Assembly (NCBI GenBank): GCA_964630265.1
Contig: CAZVRW010000041.1
Span: 1-29,297 of the forward strand
Reading direction: 5' to 3'
Length of the DNA: 29,297 bases
DNA from: CAZBWP01 sp964630265
GTDB taxonomy: Bacteria; Pseudomonadota; Alphaproteobacteria; Rhodospirillales; Defluviicoccaceae
Shown here one piece after another: positions 1-7,623 of the stretch. The notes under the pieces are model-generated. The model saw only the letters and a list, made by a program, of their open reading frames with translations. It made no database searches and was not told the origin of the DNA. Position numbers and translations under genes: made by a program. Position 1 is the first letter of the stretch, and each line of letters opens with the position of its first letter.

Positions 1-26
1 TCGGCTCCGGGTCAAGTGTGTGTGTC

Positions 27-335
27 TCAGCCACCGCCGCGCTGGAAGGCGCGGTCGAAGCGGGCGAGCGTGTCGGCCATCTCCGCCGGCGAGAAGCCCT
101 CGAAGGCGAGCCGCACGTCGGTCACCGGCAGGTCGATCAGGCCCAGCTTGCGGCGGCGCTCGGGCGACAACGTGATGGCCAGTCGGCGCCCGCCATCGAC
201 AATCTCGAACGCCCCGCCTGCGTCGCGGATCTCCCCGCCGAGGCGGGCGCCGGCCAGGACCCGTCGGAAGTCCGCGTGACTGATCGTCATCTCCTTGTGG
301 ATCACCAGGCTCGCCGGGGCCGTCACCTCCGTCAT
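27..335 (-). CDS. Small protein of unknown function, downstream of a MoaD/ThiS-like gene
   Basis: This 102-residue protein starts at an ATG four bases after the stop of the MoaD/ThiS-like gene, so the two are very probably co-transcribed and translationally coupled. The frame stays open upstream to a possible start near 431, but that extension would lie inside the neighbouring gene and is Arg/Pro-rich shadow sequence, so the internal ATG at 335 is preferred. The product is soluble, with no signal peptide or membrane segment. It begins with a segment around VIHKEMTISHADF and ends in an amphipathic helix followed by RGGG. I recognise no catalytic motif or named family. The context suggests a partner of a sulfur-carrier or cofactor-related system, which is inference only. 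Confidence 0.6.
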   Translation of the reverse strand: MTEVTAPASLVIHKEMTISHADFRRVLAGARLGGEIRDAGGAFEIVDGGRRLAITLSPERRRKLGLIDLPVTDVRLAFEGFSPAEMADTLARFDRAFQRGGG

Positions 336-339
336 GCCG

Positions 340-615
340 TCAGCCGCCGGCCACCGGCGGCCAGATCGCCACGGCGTCGTGCTCGGCAAGCCGGGTCGCC
401 GCCCGTTCGCTCGGCGGGACATAGGCGCCATTCACCAGCACCAAGTGGCAGTGGTCGCGCGGCACGTTCAGCCGCTCGATCACCGACGCCGGCGTGGCGT
501 CGGCCGCGACTTCGATCTCGGCACGGTTATCGCGCGCGCCGGGCGGCAAATAGCGACCGAGGCTGGCGTAGAGCTTGACGGTGATCTTGATGGTCTCGCC
601 GAGGGAGTCGGGCAT
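340..615 (-). CDS. MoaD/ThiS-family beta-grasp sulfur carrier
   Basis: A 91-residue ubiquitin-fold protein. It opens with a beta strand (IKITVKLYASLGRYLPPG, about residues 9-26), typical of MoaD-like proteins. It has a middle helix with ASVIERLNVP and a strand HLVLVNGAYV, then the usual region leading to DAVAIWPPVAGG. The C-terminal Gly-Gly is the residue pair that such carriers use for adenylation and thiocarboxylate formation in molybdopterin, thiamin or tungsten-cofactor pathways. No moaE, thiG or tungsten oxidoreductase gene is in the window, so the pathway is unknown. The start ATG has AGGAACGG upstream, at a rather long spacing. The next gene follows after four bases. Confidence 0.82.
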   Translation of the reverse strand: MPDSLGETIKITVKLYASLGRYLPPGARDNRAEIEVAADATPASVIERLNVPRDHCHLVLVNGAYVPPSERAATRLAEHDAVAIWPPVAGG

Positions 616-706
616 GGTTCGGGGCCGTTCCTGCGGTGCACTGCCACACGATCACTTGGGCCGGGCGCGGGCGGTGGTCAAGCGAGCCGACGTCGGCGCT
701 GTTCTG

Positions 707-1747
707 TCAGCGCAGATCGGCGAGCCGGAGCCGCTGCGCCCGCACCACTTGGCCTTCGAGCCCGCGCAGCTCCAGGGAAACCGTTCCCGCCTGCCAGTCG
801 ATGGCGATCACGCCGAAGTTCTCGTCACCATAGACATCGTCGAGGCGGTGCGGCCCGGCCTCGCGGGCGTTGCGAAACGGCCGGTTGAAGCTGCTCGAGG
901 TGATCTCGTAGAGCGGATAGGGCAGCGCGTCGGTGCGGCGGTAGATGGCGCCCAGGTGCCGATCGCCGGAGAGGATGATCAGACCCGCGGCGCCCGTCTC
1001 GGCAAGGGTGTCGAACAGCCGCTGGCGCTCCAGGGGCAGGTTGCCCCAACGCTCCCATCCGTGCCCGTCGGCCAGCACCTGAATGCTGGAAACGAGCAGG
1101 CGGACCTCCGCCGGCTCGCGCAGCACCGCGTCGAGCCAACGCCACTGGGCCTCGCCGAGCATGGTTTTCGTGGGATCCGGATCCGGCAGGTAGCGCTCCC
1201 GGCCGGGGGCGCCGCGGGCGTCGGTGGGGCGCAGCGGCGAACGGAACGAGCGGGTGTCCAGGAGGATCACCTGGACGCGCCGTCCCGGCGGGCCGACGGT
1301 GACGGCGCGATGGATGCCGCCGTCCCCGCTCGCCTGTGGCATGTCCCAGAAATCGCGGAACAGGGCTTCCGACTGCCGGCGATAGGGAAAGTCCCCGCCA
1401 GCGTCGTTTTCGCCGTAGTCATGGTCATCCCAGGTGGCGAGCACCGGCGTCGAGGCCCTCAGCCGCTGAAACCCCGGCTGGGCCGCGAGCGCCGCGTAGG
1501 CCTCTGTCAGCTCCGTCATCTCGGCCGAGGAGACGTCGCCATAGACATTGTCGCCGAGCATCAGGAAGAGCTGCGGGCGCGCCGCCAGGATGGGCTCCCA
1601 GAACGGCTGTGGCTTGTTCTGGTCGGCGCACGAGCCGAAGACGATGCGCTCCAGCAGCGTGTCGGCGGCGAGCGACGGCGACGGCGCGTCGGCGGCGGCA
1701 CGGCCGCCGACCAGGACGAGGCAGAGGACGGCCAGGAACCTGAGCAT
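707..1747 (-). CDS. Exported PhoD-like phosphoesterase/phosphatase
   Basis: The 346-residue product has a signal peptide (MLRFLAVLCLVLVGGRAAA) and the metallophosphoesterase motifs of the alkaline phosphatase D family in order: FGSCADQNK, LGDNVYGD, TWDDHDYGENDAG, and a late SGDRHLGAIY that supplies metal-binding Asp and His. Family members are periplasmic or secreted phosphomonoesterases or phosphodiesterases that use Fe/Ca or other metals. The substrate cannot be told from sequence. An in-frame start 22 codons upstream exists, but the ATG at 1747 follows a GGGAG and places the signal peptide at the N-terminus. It lies 78 bases downstream of flgH on the same strand. No functional link with the flagellum is evident, so possible read-through from the flg operon is only an inference. 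Confidence 0.85.
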   Translation of the reverse strand: MLRFLAVLCLVLVGGRAAADAPSPSLAADTLLERIVFGSCADQNKPQPFWEPILAARPQLFLMLGDNVYGDVSSAEMTELTEAYAALAAQPGFQRLRASTPVLATWDDHDYGENDAGGDFPYRRQSEALFRDFWDMPQASGDGGIHRAVTVGPPGRRVQVILLDTRSFRSPLRPTDARGAPGRERYLPDPDPTKTMLGEAQWRWLDAVLREPAEVRLLVSSIQVLADGHGWERWGNLPLERQRLFDTLAETGAAGLIILSGDRHLGAIYRRTDALPYPLYEITSSSFNRPFRNAREAGPHRLDDVYGDENFGVIAIDWQAGTVSLELRGLEGQVVRAQRLRLADLR

Positions 1748-1825
1748 GGACACGGCGATCTCCCACGTGGCGATGACCGTCGTGTCCTTAGCGCAGGGCG
1801 GCGCCCGTCGCAATCCGCCGTCGGC

Positions 1826-2587
1826 TCAGAACGGCGCGACGATGTCCCAGACCTGCGTGCCCCAACGCGGCTGCTGCAAATCGCTGAGGGTGCCGCGCCC
1901 GCCGTAGGCGAGGCGCATCTCGGCGATCCGGTCATGCGGGATGGTGTTGTCGGCCTCGATGTCCTGCGGCCGGACGATGCCGCGCACCAGCATCTCGCGG
2001 AGCTCGTAGTTGACCCTGAGCTCCTGGCGACCAACGATCACCAGGGCACCGTTGGGCAAGACGTCGGTGACCACCGCGGCGACCTCCAGTTCGACCTGGT
2101 CCTTCCGATCGATGCCGCCGTCGCCGAGGGTCTGGCTCTTGGAGTTGACGTCGATCAGGTTGCGGTCGACGGACTCGGGCAGCATCTCCAGCGCGCCTTC
2201 GAAGCCGAGCAGCGCGCTGACCTGCAGTCGCTCCTGATCGTCACGCTTGCGGTCGGTCGAGTTGTCCAGGGTGGCGCGGTTGTCGAGGCGGAGCTTGACG
2301 GTGACGATGTCGCCCACGTCCTTGGCGCGGATATCCTTGAAGAACGCCTTGGCGCCGGGGCGCCACAGGGAGGCCGGGTTGTCCTCGACCGGTTGCGGGG
2401 CCGGTGCCGGCCAGCTGCGCGGCTGCGCCTTCGGGTCGTCCTTGGGATCGGAGATCGCACTGATCCTCGGCTCGGTGCCGACCTCCGAGAGGCGCTGCAC
2501 CGTGTTGCAGCCGGTGAGCGCAACGGTGACGACGACGACGGTCGCCGCCAGCGACGCGAAACGGGATCTCTTCACCGGGAAGGTCAT
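1826..2587 (-). CDS. flgH: Flagellar L-ring lipoprotein FlgH
   Basis: FlgH forms the outer-membrane L-ring bushing of the flagellar basal body. The 253-residue protein starts with a lipoprotein signal peptide whose lipobox LTGC gives Cys27 as the predicted lipidated residue. The core has the FlgH signatures, including SLWRPGAKAFFKD, DIVTVKLRLDNRA, and a C-terminal region with VIVGRQELRVNYE, VRGIVRPQDI and AYGGRGTLSD. Length is normal for the family. The start is set by an excellent TAGGAGG site, which overlaps the TAG stop of flgA ten bases upstream. It is the last gene of the flgF-flgG-flgA-flgH unit. The P-ring gene flgI is not next to it, so it must lie elsewhere. Confidence 0.96.
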   Translation of the reverse strand: MTFPVKRSRFASLAATVVVVTVALTGCNTVQRLSEVGTEPRISAISDPKDDPKAQPRSWPAPAPQPVEDNPASLWRPGAKAFFKDIRAKDVGDIVTVKLRLDNRATLDNSTDRKRDDQERLQVSALLGFEGALEMLPESVDRNLIDVNSKSQTLGDGGIDRKDQVELEVAAVVTDVLPNGALVIVGRQELRVNYELREMLVRGIVRPQDIEADNTIPHDRIAEMRLAYGGRGTLSDLQQPRWGTQVWDIVAPF

Positions 2588-2597
2588 GGGGAGCCTC

Positions 2598-3575
2598 CTA
2601 CTCCAGCGGGAACGCGGGATCGATGCCGACGGTCGCTTGGCCCGGGCCGGTCACCCGCGCCTCGATGATGCCGCGGCTGCCGAGGTTGCGAATGCGGATG
2701 ACATCGTCGCGGCCGCCATCGTCCAGCGCTCGGCCGCGCGCGGTGAGCAGCATCTGCGGTGTGGCCAGCACGACGGTGACGAAATCGCCGCGGGCGACGA
2801 TCACCGGGCGGCGCACCTCCGTCTGCCGGATCGGCACGCCGGGACGCAGCAGGTGGCGCGGCGTTCGGCCGATCAAGTCCGCTGCGTCGAGGACGGCGTC
2901 GCCGGGCAGCAGCCGGGTCTGCAGCGTCCGAAGTTCGACGTCGTCCTGGCCGATGACCTCACCGGCGCCCAGCCGACGCACCACCACCGGCACGGCCGTC
3001 ATGTCCTGCAGCCGGCCGGTGACCTGCAAGCGGCGATCCTCGATGCCGTCCAGTGACGTCAGCAGCACCGCCGCAAACTGGCCGCGCCTTGGATCGTAGG
3101 CGACGCTTTCGACCGCCAGCATGGCGGCGGGATCGGCGGGGAGATGCACCTGCGGCGCCTCGCCGCCGAAGTCGACGCGCCGGTTGCCGACGGGGACGCC
3201 CGAGTCGGCCAGCGCCAACAGGATCCGGTCTTCGAGATCGGCCGGCGCGACGACGACGCTGGCCCGCTGCACCACGGTGCGCACGCTGCGCGACCGCGGC
3301 AGCCAGTCGAGGCCGTGCGCCCGAGCGATGCGGTAGAGCCAGCGGGCATCGAACGTGGCGCGGCGCCCCGGCTCGGGGGCGTGGGCGACGGCGGCCTCGG
3401 CCTTCTCGCCGGCGCCGTCGAACAGGTCGCTGAGCCGGATGAGGTCGTCATCGACGACCACCGAGGCGCGATGCTCGACGATGGTCGGGAGGGCCGGCGG
3501 CGAAGCGCCGGCCGCCGGGGCCGGCGCCGCGGCCAGCAGCCCGAGGGCGAGGAGCGCGGACAACAGACGGAGCAT
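2598..3575 (-). CDS. flgA: Flagellar P-ring assembly chaperone FlgA
   Basis: FlgA is a periplasmic chaperone needed to assemble FlgI into the P-ring. The 325-residue product has a clear Sec signal peptide (MLRLLSALLALGLLAAAPAPA). The C-terminal half carries the SAF/FlgA domain: VVVRRLGAGEVIGQDDVEL, LIGRTPRHLLRPGVPI, a stretch around ARGDFVTVVL, and terminal strands around VIRIRNLGSRGIIEARV. The N-terminal extension before the SAF domain (about residues 30-200) is normal for longer alphaproteobacterial FlgA proteins. AAGGGGAT precedes the ATG. It sits 12 bases after flgG and 10 bases before flgH on the same strand, an order common in alphaproteobacteria. Confidence 0.94.
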   Translation of the reverse strand: MLRLLSALLALGLLAAAPAPAAGASPPALPTIVEHRASVVVDDDLIRLSDLFDGAGEKAEAAVAHAPEPGRRATFDARWLYRIARAHGLDWLPRSRSVRTVVQRASVVVAPADLEDRILLALADSGVPVGNRRVDFGGEAPQVHLPADPAAMLAVESVAYDPRRGQFAAVLLTSLDGIEDRRLQVTGRLQDMTAVPVVVRRLGAGEVIGQDDVELRTLQTRLLPGDAVLDAADLIGRTPRHLLRPGVPIRQTEVRRPVIVARGDFVTVVLATPQMLLTARGRALDDGGRDDVIRIRNLGSRGIIEARVTGPGQATVGIDPAFPLE

Positions 3576-3587
3576 GGTCGAATCCCC

Positions 3588-4373
3588 TTATCGCATCGCG
3601 GCGACTGCGCCCAACATCTCGTCGGCAGCCTGAATGACCTTGGAGTTCATTTCGTAGGCGCGCTGGGCGGAGATCAGGTTGGTGATTTCCTCGACGGCAT
3701 TGACATTCGAGGTCTCGAGAAATCCCTGCAGCACGGCGCCGAACCCGGGCGACTGCGGCGTTCCGGTCGTCGGGGCTCCCGAGGCCGGCGTCTCGAGCAG
3801 CAGGTTGCCCCCGATCGCCTGCAGCCCCGCCGGATTGGGAAAGGTCGCCGTCTCCAGTTGGCCGACATTCTGCAGTTCGACCTGGCCGCTCACCTTGACC
3901 AGAACCTCGCCGCTCTGGTTGACGGTCACGTCGATGGCGTCGTCGGGCACGGTAATGCCCGGCAGGACACGGTAGCCGTCATGGGTGACGATCTCGCCGT
4001 CGGCATTGAGCTGGAAGGTGCCGTCGCGACTGTAGGCGGTCTCGCCATCGGGCAGCTGGATGCGAAAGAACCCTTCGCCCTGGATCGCCAGATCGAAGGT
4101 GTTGTCGGTCGCCGCCAGATTGCCCTGCGTGTGGATGCGATAGACGGCGGCGAGGCGGACGCCGAGCCCGAGTTGCACGCCGGTCGGCACCACCGAGCCG
4201 TCGTCGGCCGAGGTGGACCCGGGCCGGCGCAGGTTCTGGTAGAGCAGGTCGTGGAATTCGCAGCGGCGCCGCATGAAGCCGGTGGTGTTCATGTTCGCGA
4301 GGTTGTTGGACACCACCTCGACGTTGTGCTGTTGCGCCTTCATGCCGGTGGCGGCGATATTCAGGGCCTTCAT
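3588..4373 (-). CDS. flgG: Flagellar distal rod protein FlgG
   Basis: The 261-residue length is standard for FlgG, which builds the distal rod. The N-terminus has the conserved rod/hook motif (MKALNIAATGMKAQQHNVEV, then NNLANMNTTGF). The centre has the flagellar basal-body core segments NTFDLAIQGEGFFRI, AYSRDGTFQLNADG and GYRVLPGI. The C-terminus ends with QGFLETSNVNAVEEITNLI and QRAYEMNSKVIQAADEML, both diagnostic of FlgG. An AAAGGAC site precedes the ATG. FlgF lies 40 bases upstream and flgA 12 bases downstream, so the gene belongs to the rod/ring operon. Confidence 0.97.
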   Translation of the reverse strand: MKALNIAATGMKAQQHNVEVVSNNLANMNTTGFMRRRCEFHDLLYQNLRRPGSTSADDGSVVPTGVQLGLGVRLAAVYRIHTQGNLAATDNTFDLAIQGEGFFRIQLPDGETAYSRDGTFQLNADGEIVTHDGYRVLPGITVPDDAIDVTVNQSGEVLVKVSGQVELQNVGQLETATFPNPAGLQAIGGNLLLETPASGAPTTGTPQSPGFGAVLQGFLETSNVNAVEEITNLISAQRAYEMNSKVIQAADEMLGAVAAMR

Positions 4374-4413
4374 GTCGTGACGTCCTTTCGCTGGTACGGC
4401 TGGACCTGAACGG

Positions 4414-5142
4414 TCACTCGACGTACGCCTTGACCATGTTGCGGATCCGGTCGTCCTCGCGATCGATCAGCTTGGCGGCACTCTCGTAGGCACGCTTCAC
4501 TGCGATCAGTCGGGTGATCTCGGAGATCGGCTCGACGTTCGAGCCTTCAAGCATGCCTTGCACCACGTCAGGATTGGCCACCGCCACGGCGGGCGTGGCC
4601 GACATCATCAGGCCGCCGGCCACCGCATCGAGACTTCGGGGATCCTCGAAGCGAACGATGCGCAGCCGGCCAATCTCGCCCGAGTCACTGGAGACCGTGC
4701 CGTCACGCGCGACGACGACCTGGGCGTCGCCCGCGCCGAGCACGATCGGCCCACCGCCCTCGCCCTGCACGGGATGGCCGTCGGCGGTGACCAGCCGGCC
4801 GCCGCCGTCCACCCTGAAATGACCGTTGCGGGTATAGCGCTCGCCGACGTCGCTTTCGACGACGAACCAGCCGTCGCCGCGCACCGCCAGATCGAGGGGG
4901 TTGCCAGTGCTTTCCAGCCCACCCTCGGACAGGTTGCGGATGCTGGCGACGTCGCGCACGAACGCCAAGTCCTCGCCGAACGCCGTCTCGCCACCGGGGA
5001 GGCGGACCGTATGATCCTCGATCATCAGCCGCTGCGCCTTGAAGCCACTGCTGTTCATGTTGGCGATGTTGTGGGCGATGACGTCCATCTGGCGTCTGAG
5101 CACGCTCTGGTTGGACAGCGCGACGAGGAGCGAGTTTTCCAT
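4414..5142 (-). CDS. flgF: Flagellar proximal rod protein FlgF
   Basis: FlgF is one of the proximal rod subunits. The 242-residue product starts MENSLLVALSNQSVLRRQMD and carries the rod motif AHNIANMNSSGFKAQRL. It then has NPLDLAVRGDGWFVVE, YTRNGHFRVDGGGRLV and the C-terminal EGSNVEPISEITRLIAVKRAYE. The frame is open 52 codons further upstream, but that stretch is Pro/Arg/Cys-rich with no family resemblance. The ATG at 5142, with AGAGGG about a dozen bases upstream, is therefore chosen. It is the first gene of the flgFGAH unit and diverges from fliL across a gene-free region of about 350 bases. Confidence 0.95.
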   Translation of the reverse strand: MENSLLVALSNQSVLRRQMDVIAHNIANMNSSGFKAQRLMIEDHTVRLPGGETAFGEDLAFVRDVASIRNLSEGGLESTGNPLDLAVRGDGWFVVESDVGERYTRNGHFRVDGGGRLVTADGHPVQGEGGGPIVLGAGDAQVVVARDGTVSSDSGEIGRLRIVRFEDPRSLDAVAGGLMMSATPAVAVANPDVVQGMLEGSNVEPISEITRLIAVKRAYESAAKLIDREDDRIRNMVKAYVE

Positions 5143-5489
5143 CGGCCGGGATATCCCTCTGTAACGGCCCACTGGCGGGGGCACGGACGGTCGCCCCTTG
5201 CAAGCACACGCCGTCCTCCATGCACACCCCATGCCAACGGGGGGAGGCCGGCCGAGAGGTCCGGCGCGCCGGGCGGCCGGAGAGATCGGCGCGGGCAATC
5301 GGCGCGGGTGGCGGCGACGATCACCCGGCAGCTTCTGCCGGCTCGGGCCCGGCGGACGGCCGCCGTCCCGGCAAAACCCGCCGGTCGCCGGATCCTGTCC
5401 CTCCTAACGATTGGGTAACCATGACGGGCTAGTGTTCCGGCTCAGGCGCGGCGCTCGTCAACGGTCCGCGTCGAGACGGGAGAGACAGC
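5143..5489. promoter_or_regulatory. Divergent control region between flgF and fliL
   Basis: This gene-free stretch of about 350 bases separates the two divergently transcribed flagellar units. The half nearer flgF is very GC-rich, and I see no convincing -35/-10 pair in it. The half nearer fliL holds the only AT-richer patch (about 5403-5435), which contains a CtrA-like sequence listed separately. A good GGGAGAGA ribosome binding site precedes the fliL ATG. Promoters for both directions are expected here from gene orientation, but their positions are not resolved by eye. Confidence 0.5.
5404..5420. promoter_or_regulatory. CtrA-like binding site upstream of fliL
   Basis: The sequence CTAACGATTGGGTAACC has the CtrA box layout TTAA-N7-TTAA, with CTAA at 5404-5407 and GTAA at 5415-5418, so one mismatch per half. 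TAACCAT follows directly and resembles the CtrA half-site TTAACCAT. It lies about 70 bases before the fliL start. CtrA is the known regulator of flagellar genes in many alphaproteobacteria. Occupancy here is inference, supported by a similar box in front of the other flagellar unit near 17301. Confidence 0.4.
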
Positions 5490-6014
5490 ATGGCCGGAAC
5501 CGGAGCGACAGCTACGGTCGACGGCGGCGCCCCGGCAGTGCCGGCGCCGCGGCGGAGCCGTCGCCTGATCCTGATCGGCGCCGTCGCGGCCGTCGTGCTC
5601 GCGGCGATCGCCGGCGCCGGAGCCCACTTTCTCGGACTGATCGCCGCGCCGACCGAAACCGATCCGGCGACCGCGGCGGGCGGCGCCGAGTCGGCCGAGC
5701 CGGCACCGCCGCCGGTGTTCCACGACCTGCCGGAATTCATCGTCAACCTGAACACCGGCGGCCGCCGCACGCGCTTCCTGAAACTGCGCAGCCGTTTGGC
5801 ATTGCGCGATCCCGGCGACGTGGCGCTGGTGAACGAGGCGATGCCGCGCATCATCGACGTGTTCCAGGTGTATCTGCGCGAACTCCGGCCCGAGGATCTC
5901 GAAGGCTCCGCCGGGACCTATCGGCTGCGCGAGGCGCTGGTGCGCCGCGTCGGGGCCGAGATCGGGCCGGAACGCGTGTCCGACCTGCTCTTCGTCGAAC
6001 TGTTCGTGCAGTAG
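5490..6014 (+). CDS. fliL: Flagellar basal body-associated protein FliL
   Basis: FliL is a single-pass inner-membrane protein that surrounds and stabilises the MotAB stator. The 174-residue product has a short basic cytoplasmic N-terminus (PRRSRRLIL), one hydrophobic segment at about residues 25-50, an Ala/Pro-rich linker, and a periplasmic FliL domain starting FHDLPEFIVNLNTGG with LKLRSRLALRD and ending LLFVELFVQ. Length and layout are normal. A GGGAGAGA site precedes the ATG. It is the first gene of a plus-strand unit leading into fliM 54 bases downstream and then stator-related genes, consistent with its role next to the stator. Confidence 0.93.
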   Translation: MAGTGATATVDGGAPAVPAPRRSRRLILIGAVAAVVLAAIAGAGAHFLGLIAAPTETDPATAAGGAESAEPAPPPVFHDLPEFIVNLNTGGRRTRFLKLRSRLALRDPGDVALVNEAMPRIIDVFQVYLRELRPEDLEGSAGTYRLREALVRRVGAEIGPERVSDLLFVELFVQ

Positions 6015-6068
6015 CCACCCAGACAGAGCCCCTCGCCAGAGCCGAATTCCAAGTCCGGAACCGCGACG

Positions 6069-7136
6069 ATGCCGCCACCGCCCAACGATCCGATCTTCGA
6101 CAACGCCGCCGCTGCCAGCGATGACCTGGCGGCGGAATGGGATGCCCTCGCGGCGAGCGGCGACGACGGCGCATCGCCGGGCGTCCTCAACCAGGACGAG
6201 ATCGATAGTCTCCTCGGCATCGAGGAGGCCGGCGGCGGCGAGCGCAAGGCGATGCACGCCATCCTCAACAGCGCGCTCGTCTCCTACGAACGCCTGCCGA
6301 TGCTCGAGGTGGTGTTCGACCGCATGGTCCGGCTGCTCAGCACCAGTCTCCGCAATTTCACCTCGGACAACGTCGAGGTCTCCCTCGACAGCGTCGTCTC
6401 GACGCGCTTCGGCGATTACCTGAATTCGGTGCCGCTGCCGGCGATGCTGAGCGTCATCAAGGCCGAAGAGTGGGACAACTACGGCCTGATCACCGTCGAC
6501 TCGCCCCTCATCTATTCGATCGTTGACGTGCTGCTGGGTGGTCGCCGCGGCACCGCGGCGATGCGCGTCGAGGGCCGCCCCTACACCACCATCGAGCGCA
6601 GCCTGGTGCAACGGCTGATCGAGGTGGTGCTGATCGACCTCGGCGCCGCCTTCGAGCCGCTGAGCCCGGTCAGCTTCCGCTTCGACCGGCTGGAAACCAA
6701 CCCCCGCTTCACCACCATTTCCCGCCCCTCCAACGCTGCCATCGTCGCCCGCATCCGCATCGACATGGAAGATCGGGGCGGCCGCATCGAGTTGCTGCTG
6801 CCCTATGCGACGCTGGAGCCCGTGCGCGAACTGCTGCTGCAGATGTTCATGGGCGAGAAGTTCGGCCGCGACTCGATCTGGGAGACCCATCTCGCCGAGG
6901 AGTTGTGGCACACCGGCATCGAGTTGGTCGCGGTGATGGACGAAAAGACGATGCGGCTCAAGGACATCTTCGATCTGCGGGTCGGCAGCCAGTTGATCTT
7001 CAACGCGACGCCGGAATCGCTGGTCGAAATGCGCAGCGGCAACGTGCCCATGTTCACCGGCCGCATGGGTCGCCGCAAGGAAAACATCGCCATTCAGGTC
7101 GACAGCCGCATCGACCGCCGCAAACAAAGGGGCTGA
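6069..7136 (+). CDS. fliM: Flagellar motor switch protein FliM
   Basis: FliM is the C-ring switch subunit that binds phosphorylated CheY. The 355-residue product contains the N-terminal CheY-P-binding motif NQDEIDSLLG at residues 41-50, a CheC-like middle domain (MHAILNSALVSYERLPMLEV onward, with PAMLSVIKAEEWDNYGLITV and LVQRLIEVVLIDLGAAFEPL), and the C-terminal SpoA-like domain with RVGSQLIFN and MFTGRMGRRKENIAIQV. The roughly 40 residues before the EIDSLLG motif are longer than in enteric FliM, where the motif is at the very N-terminus. The start has only a weak GGAA upstream, so a later start cannot be excluded. The downstream ORF begins two bases after the stop. Confidence 0.95.
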   Translation: MPPPPNDPIFDNAAAASDDLAAEWDALAASGDDGASPGVLNQDEIDSLLGIEEAGGGERKAMHAILNSALVSYERLPMLEVVFDRMVRLLSTSLRNFTSDNVEVSLDSVVSTRFGDYLNSVPLPAMLSVIKAEEWDNYGLITVDSPLIYSIVDVLLGGRRGTAAMRVEGRPYTTIERSLVQRLIEVVLIDLGAAFEPLSPVSFRFDRLETNPRFTTISRPSNAAIVARIRIDMEDRGGRIELLLPYATLEPVRELLLQMFMGEKFGRDSIWETHLAEELWHTGIELVAVMDEKTMRLKDIFDLRVGSQLIFNATPESLVEMRSGNVPMFTGRMGRRKENIAIQVDSRIDRRKQRG

Positions 7137-7138
7137 GC

Positions 7139-7621
7139 ATGGCCTGGGCCATCGTTCTCGATCTCATCGTTTCCCTGTTGCTGGTGCTGACCATCGCCTA
7201 CGCCATCCTGCTCAACCGCCGACTGAGCAGCCTCCGCCGGCAACGCGCCGAGTTGGAAAGCGGCACAACGGCGTTCCAGAACGCGATCCGCAGCGCCGAG
7301 GACAGCATTGCCCGCCTGAAGGTGACCGCCGAGGGCCTGCAGGCAACGGTCGACAAGGCCGCGAGTGCTCAGAACGATCTGTCCTTCCTCATCGAACGCA
7401 GCGAAGGCCTCGCCGATCGGCTTGAGACCGGTGTCCGCGCGTCGCGCGCTGCCCCGGCTGGTGGTGCGGCTACCGCCGGCGGGCGCGGCTTGGTGAGAGA
7501 CCGGGGCGAGCCCCCACCGACGGCCGCAAAGCCCGCCGTCAGCACGGCCGCCGCGAAGGAGCGGGCGCCACGCTCGGAGACCGAACGCGCCTTGCTGCGG
7601 GCGCTGGCCGGGGGGCGTTGA
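7139..7621 (+). CDS. DUF6468-type membrane-anchored coiled-coil protein
   Basis: A 160-residue protein with an N-terminal membrane segment (about residues 4-25, IVLDLIVSLLLVLTIAYAI) followed by a charged, heptad-like coiled coil (about residues 27-105, with LSSLRRQRAELESGTTAFQN and AEDSIARLKVTAEGLQ). A low-complexity Ala/Pro/Arg tail follows, and then a short C-terminal segment RSETERALLRALAGGR. This is the pattern of the DUF6468 proteins that sit after fliM in many alphaproteobacteria; their biochemical function is not established to my knowledge. It starts two bases after the fliM stop and ends two bases before the ATG of the MotE-like gene, so it is almost certainly part of the same transcript. 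A motor-associated role is inferred from position. Confidence 0.75.
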   Translation: MAWAIVLDLIVSLLLVLTIAYAILLNRRLSSLRRQRAELESGTTAFQNAIRSAEDSIARLKVTAEGLQATVDKAASAQNDLSFLIERSEGLADRLETGVRASRAAPAGGAATAGGRGLVRDRGEPPPTAAKPAVSTAAAKERAPRSETERALLRALAGGR

Positions 7622-7623
7622 GG

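Noticed and set aside
575..2668. Long plus-strand open frame of 697 codons antisense to the phosphoesterase and flgH genes
   Set aside because: It overlaps two recognised minus-strand proteins, is rich in Arg, Gly and Ala and shows no domain. High GC keeps antisense frames open.
3144..4409. 421-codon plus-strand frame over flgA and flgG
   Set aside because: Shadow of two clear flagellar genes; no independent start signal.
5195..5215. TTGCA on the minus strand upstream of flgF, a possible sigma-54 -12 element
   Set aside because: The GG is at N9 and not N10, and the -24 sequence does not match.
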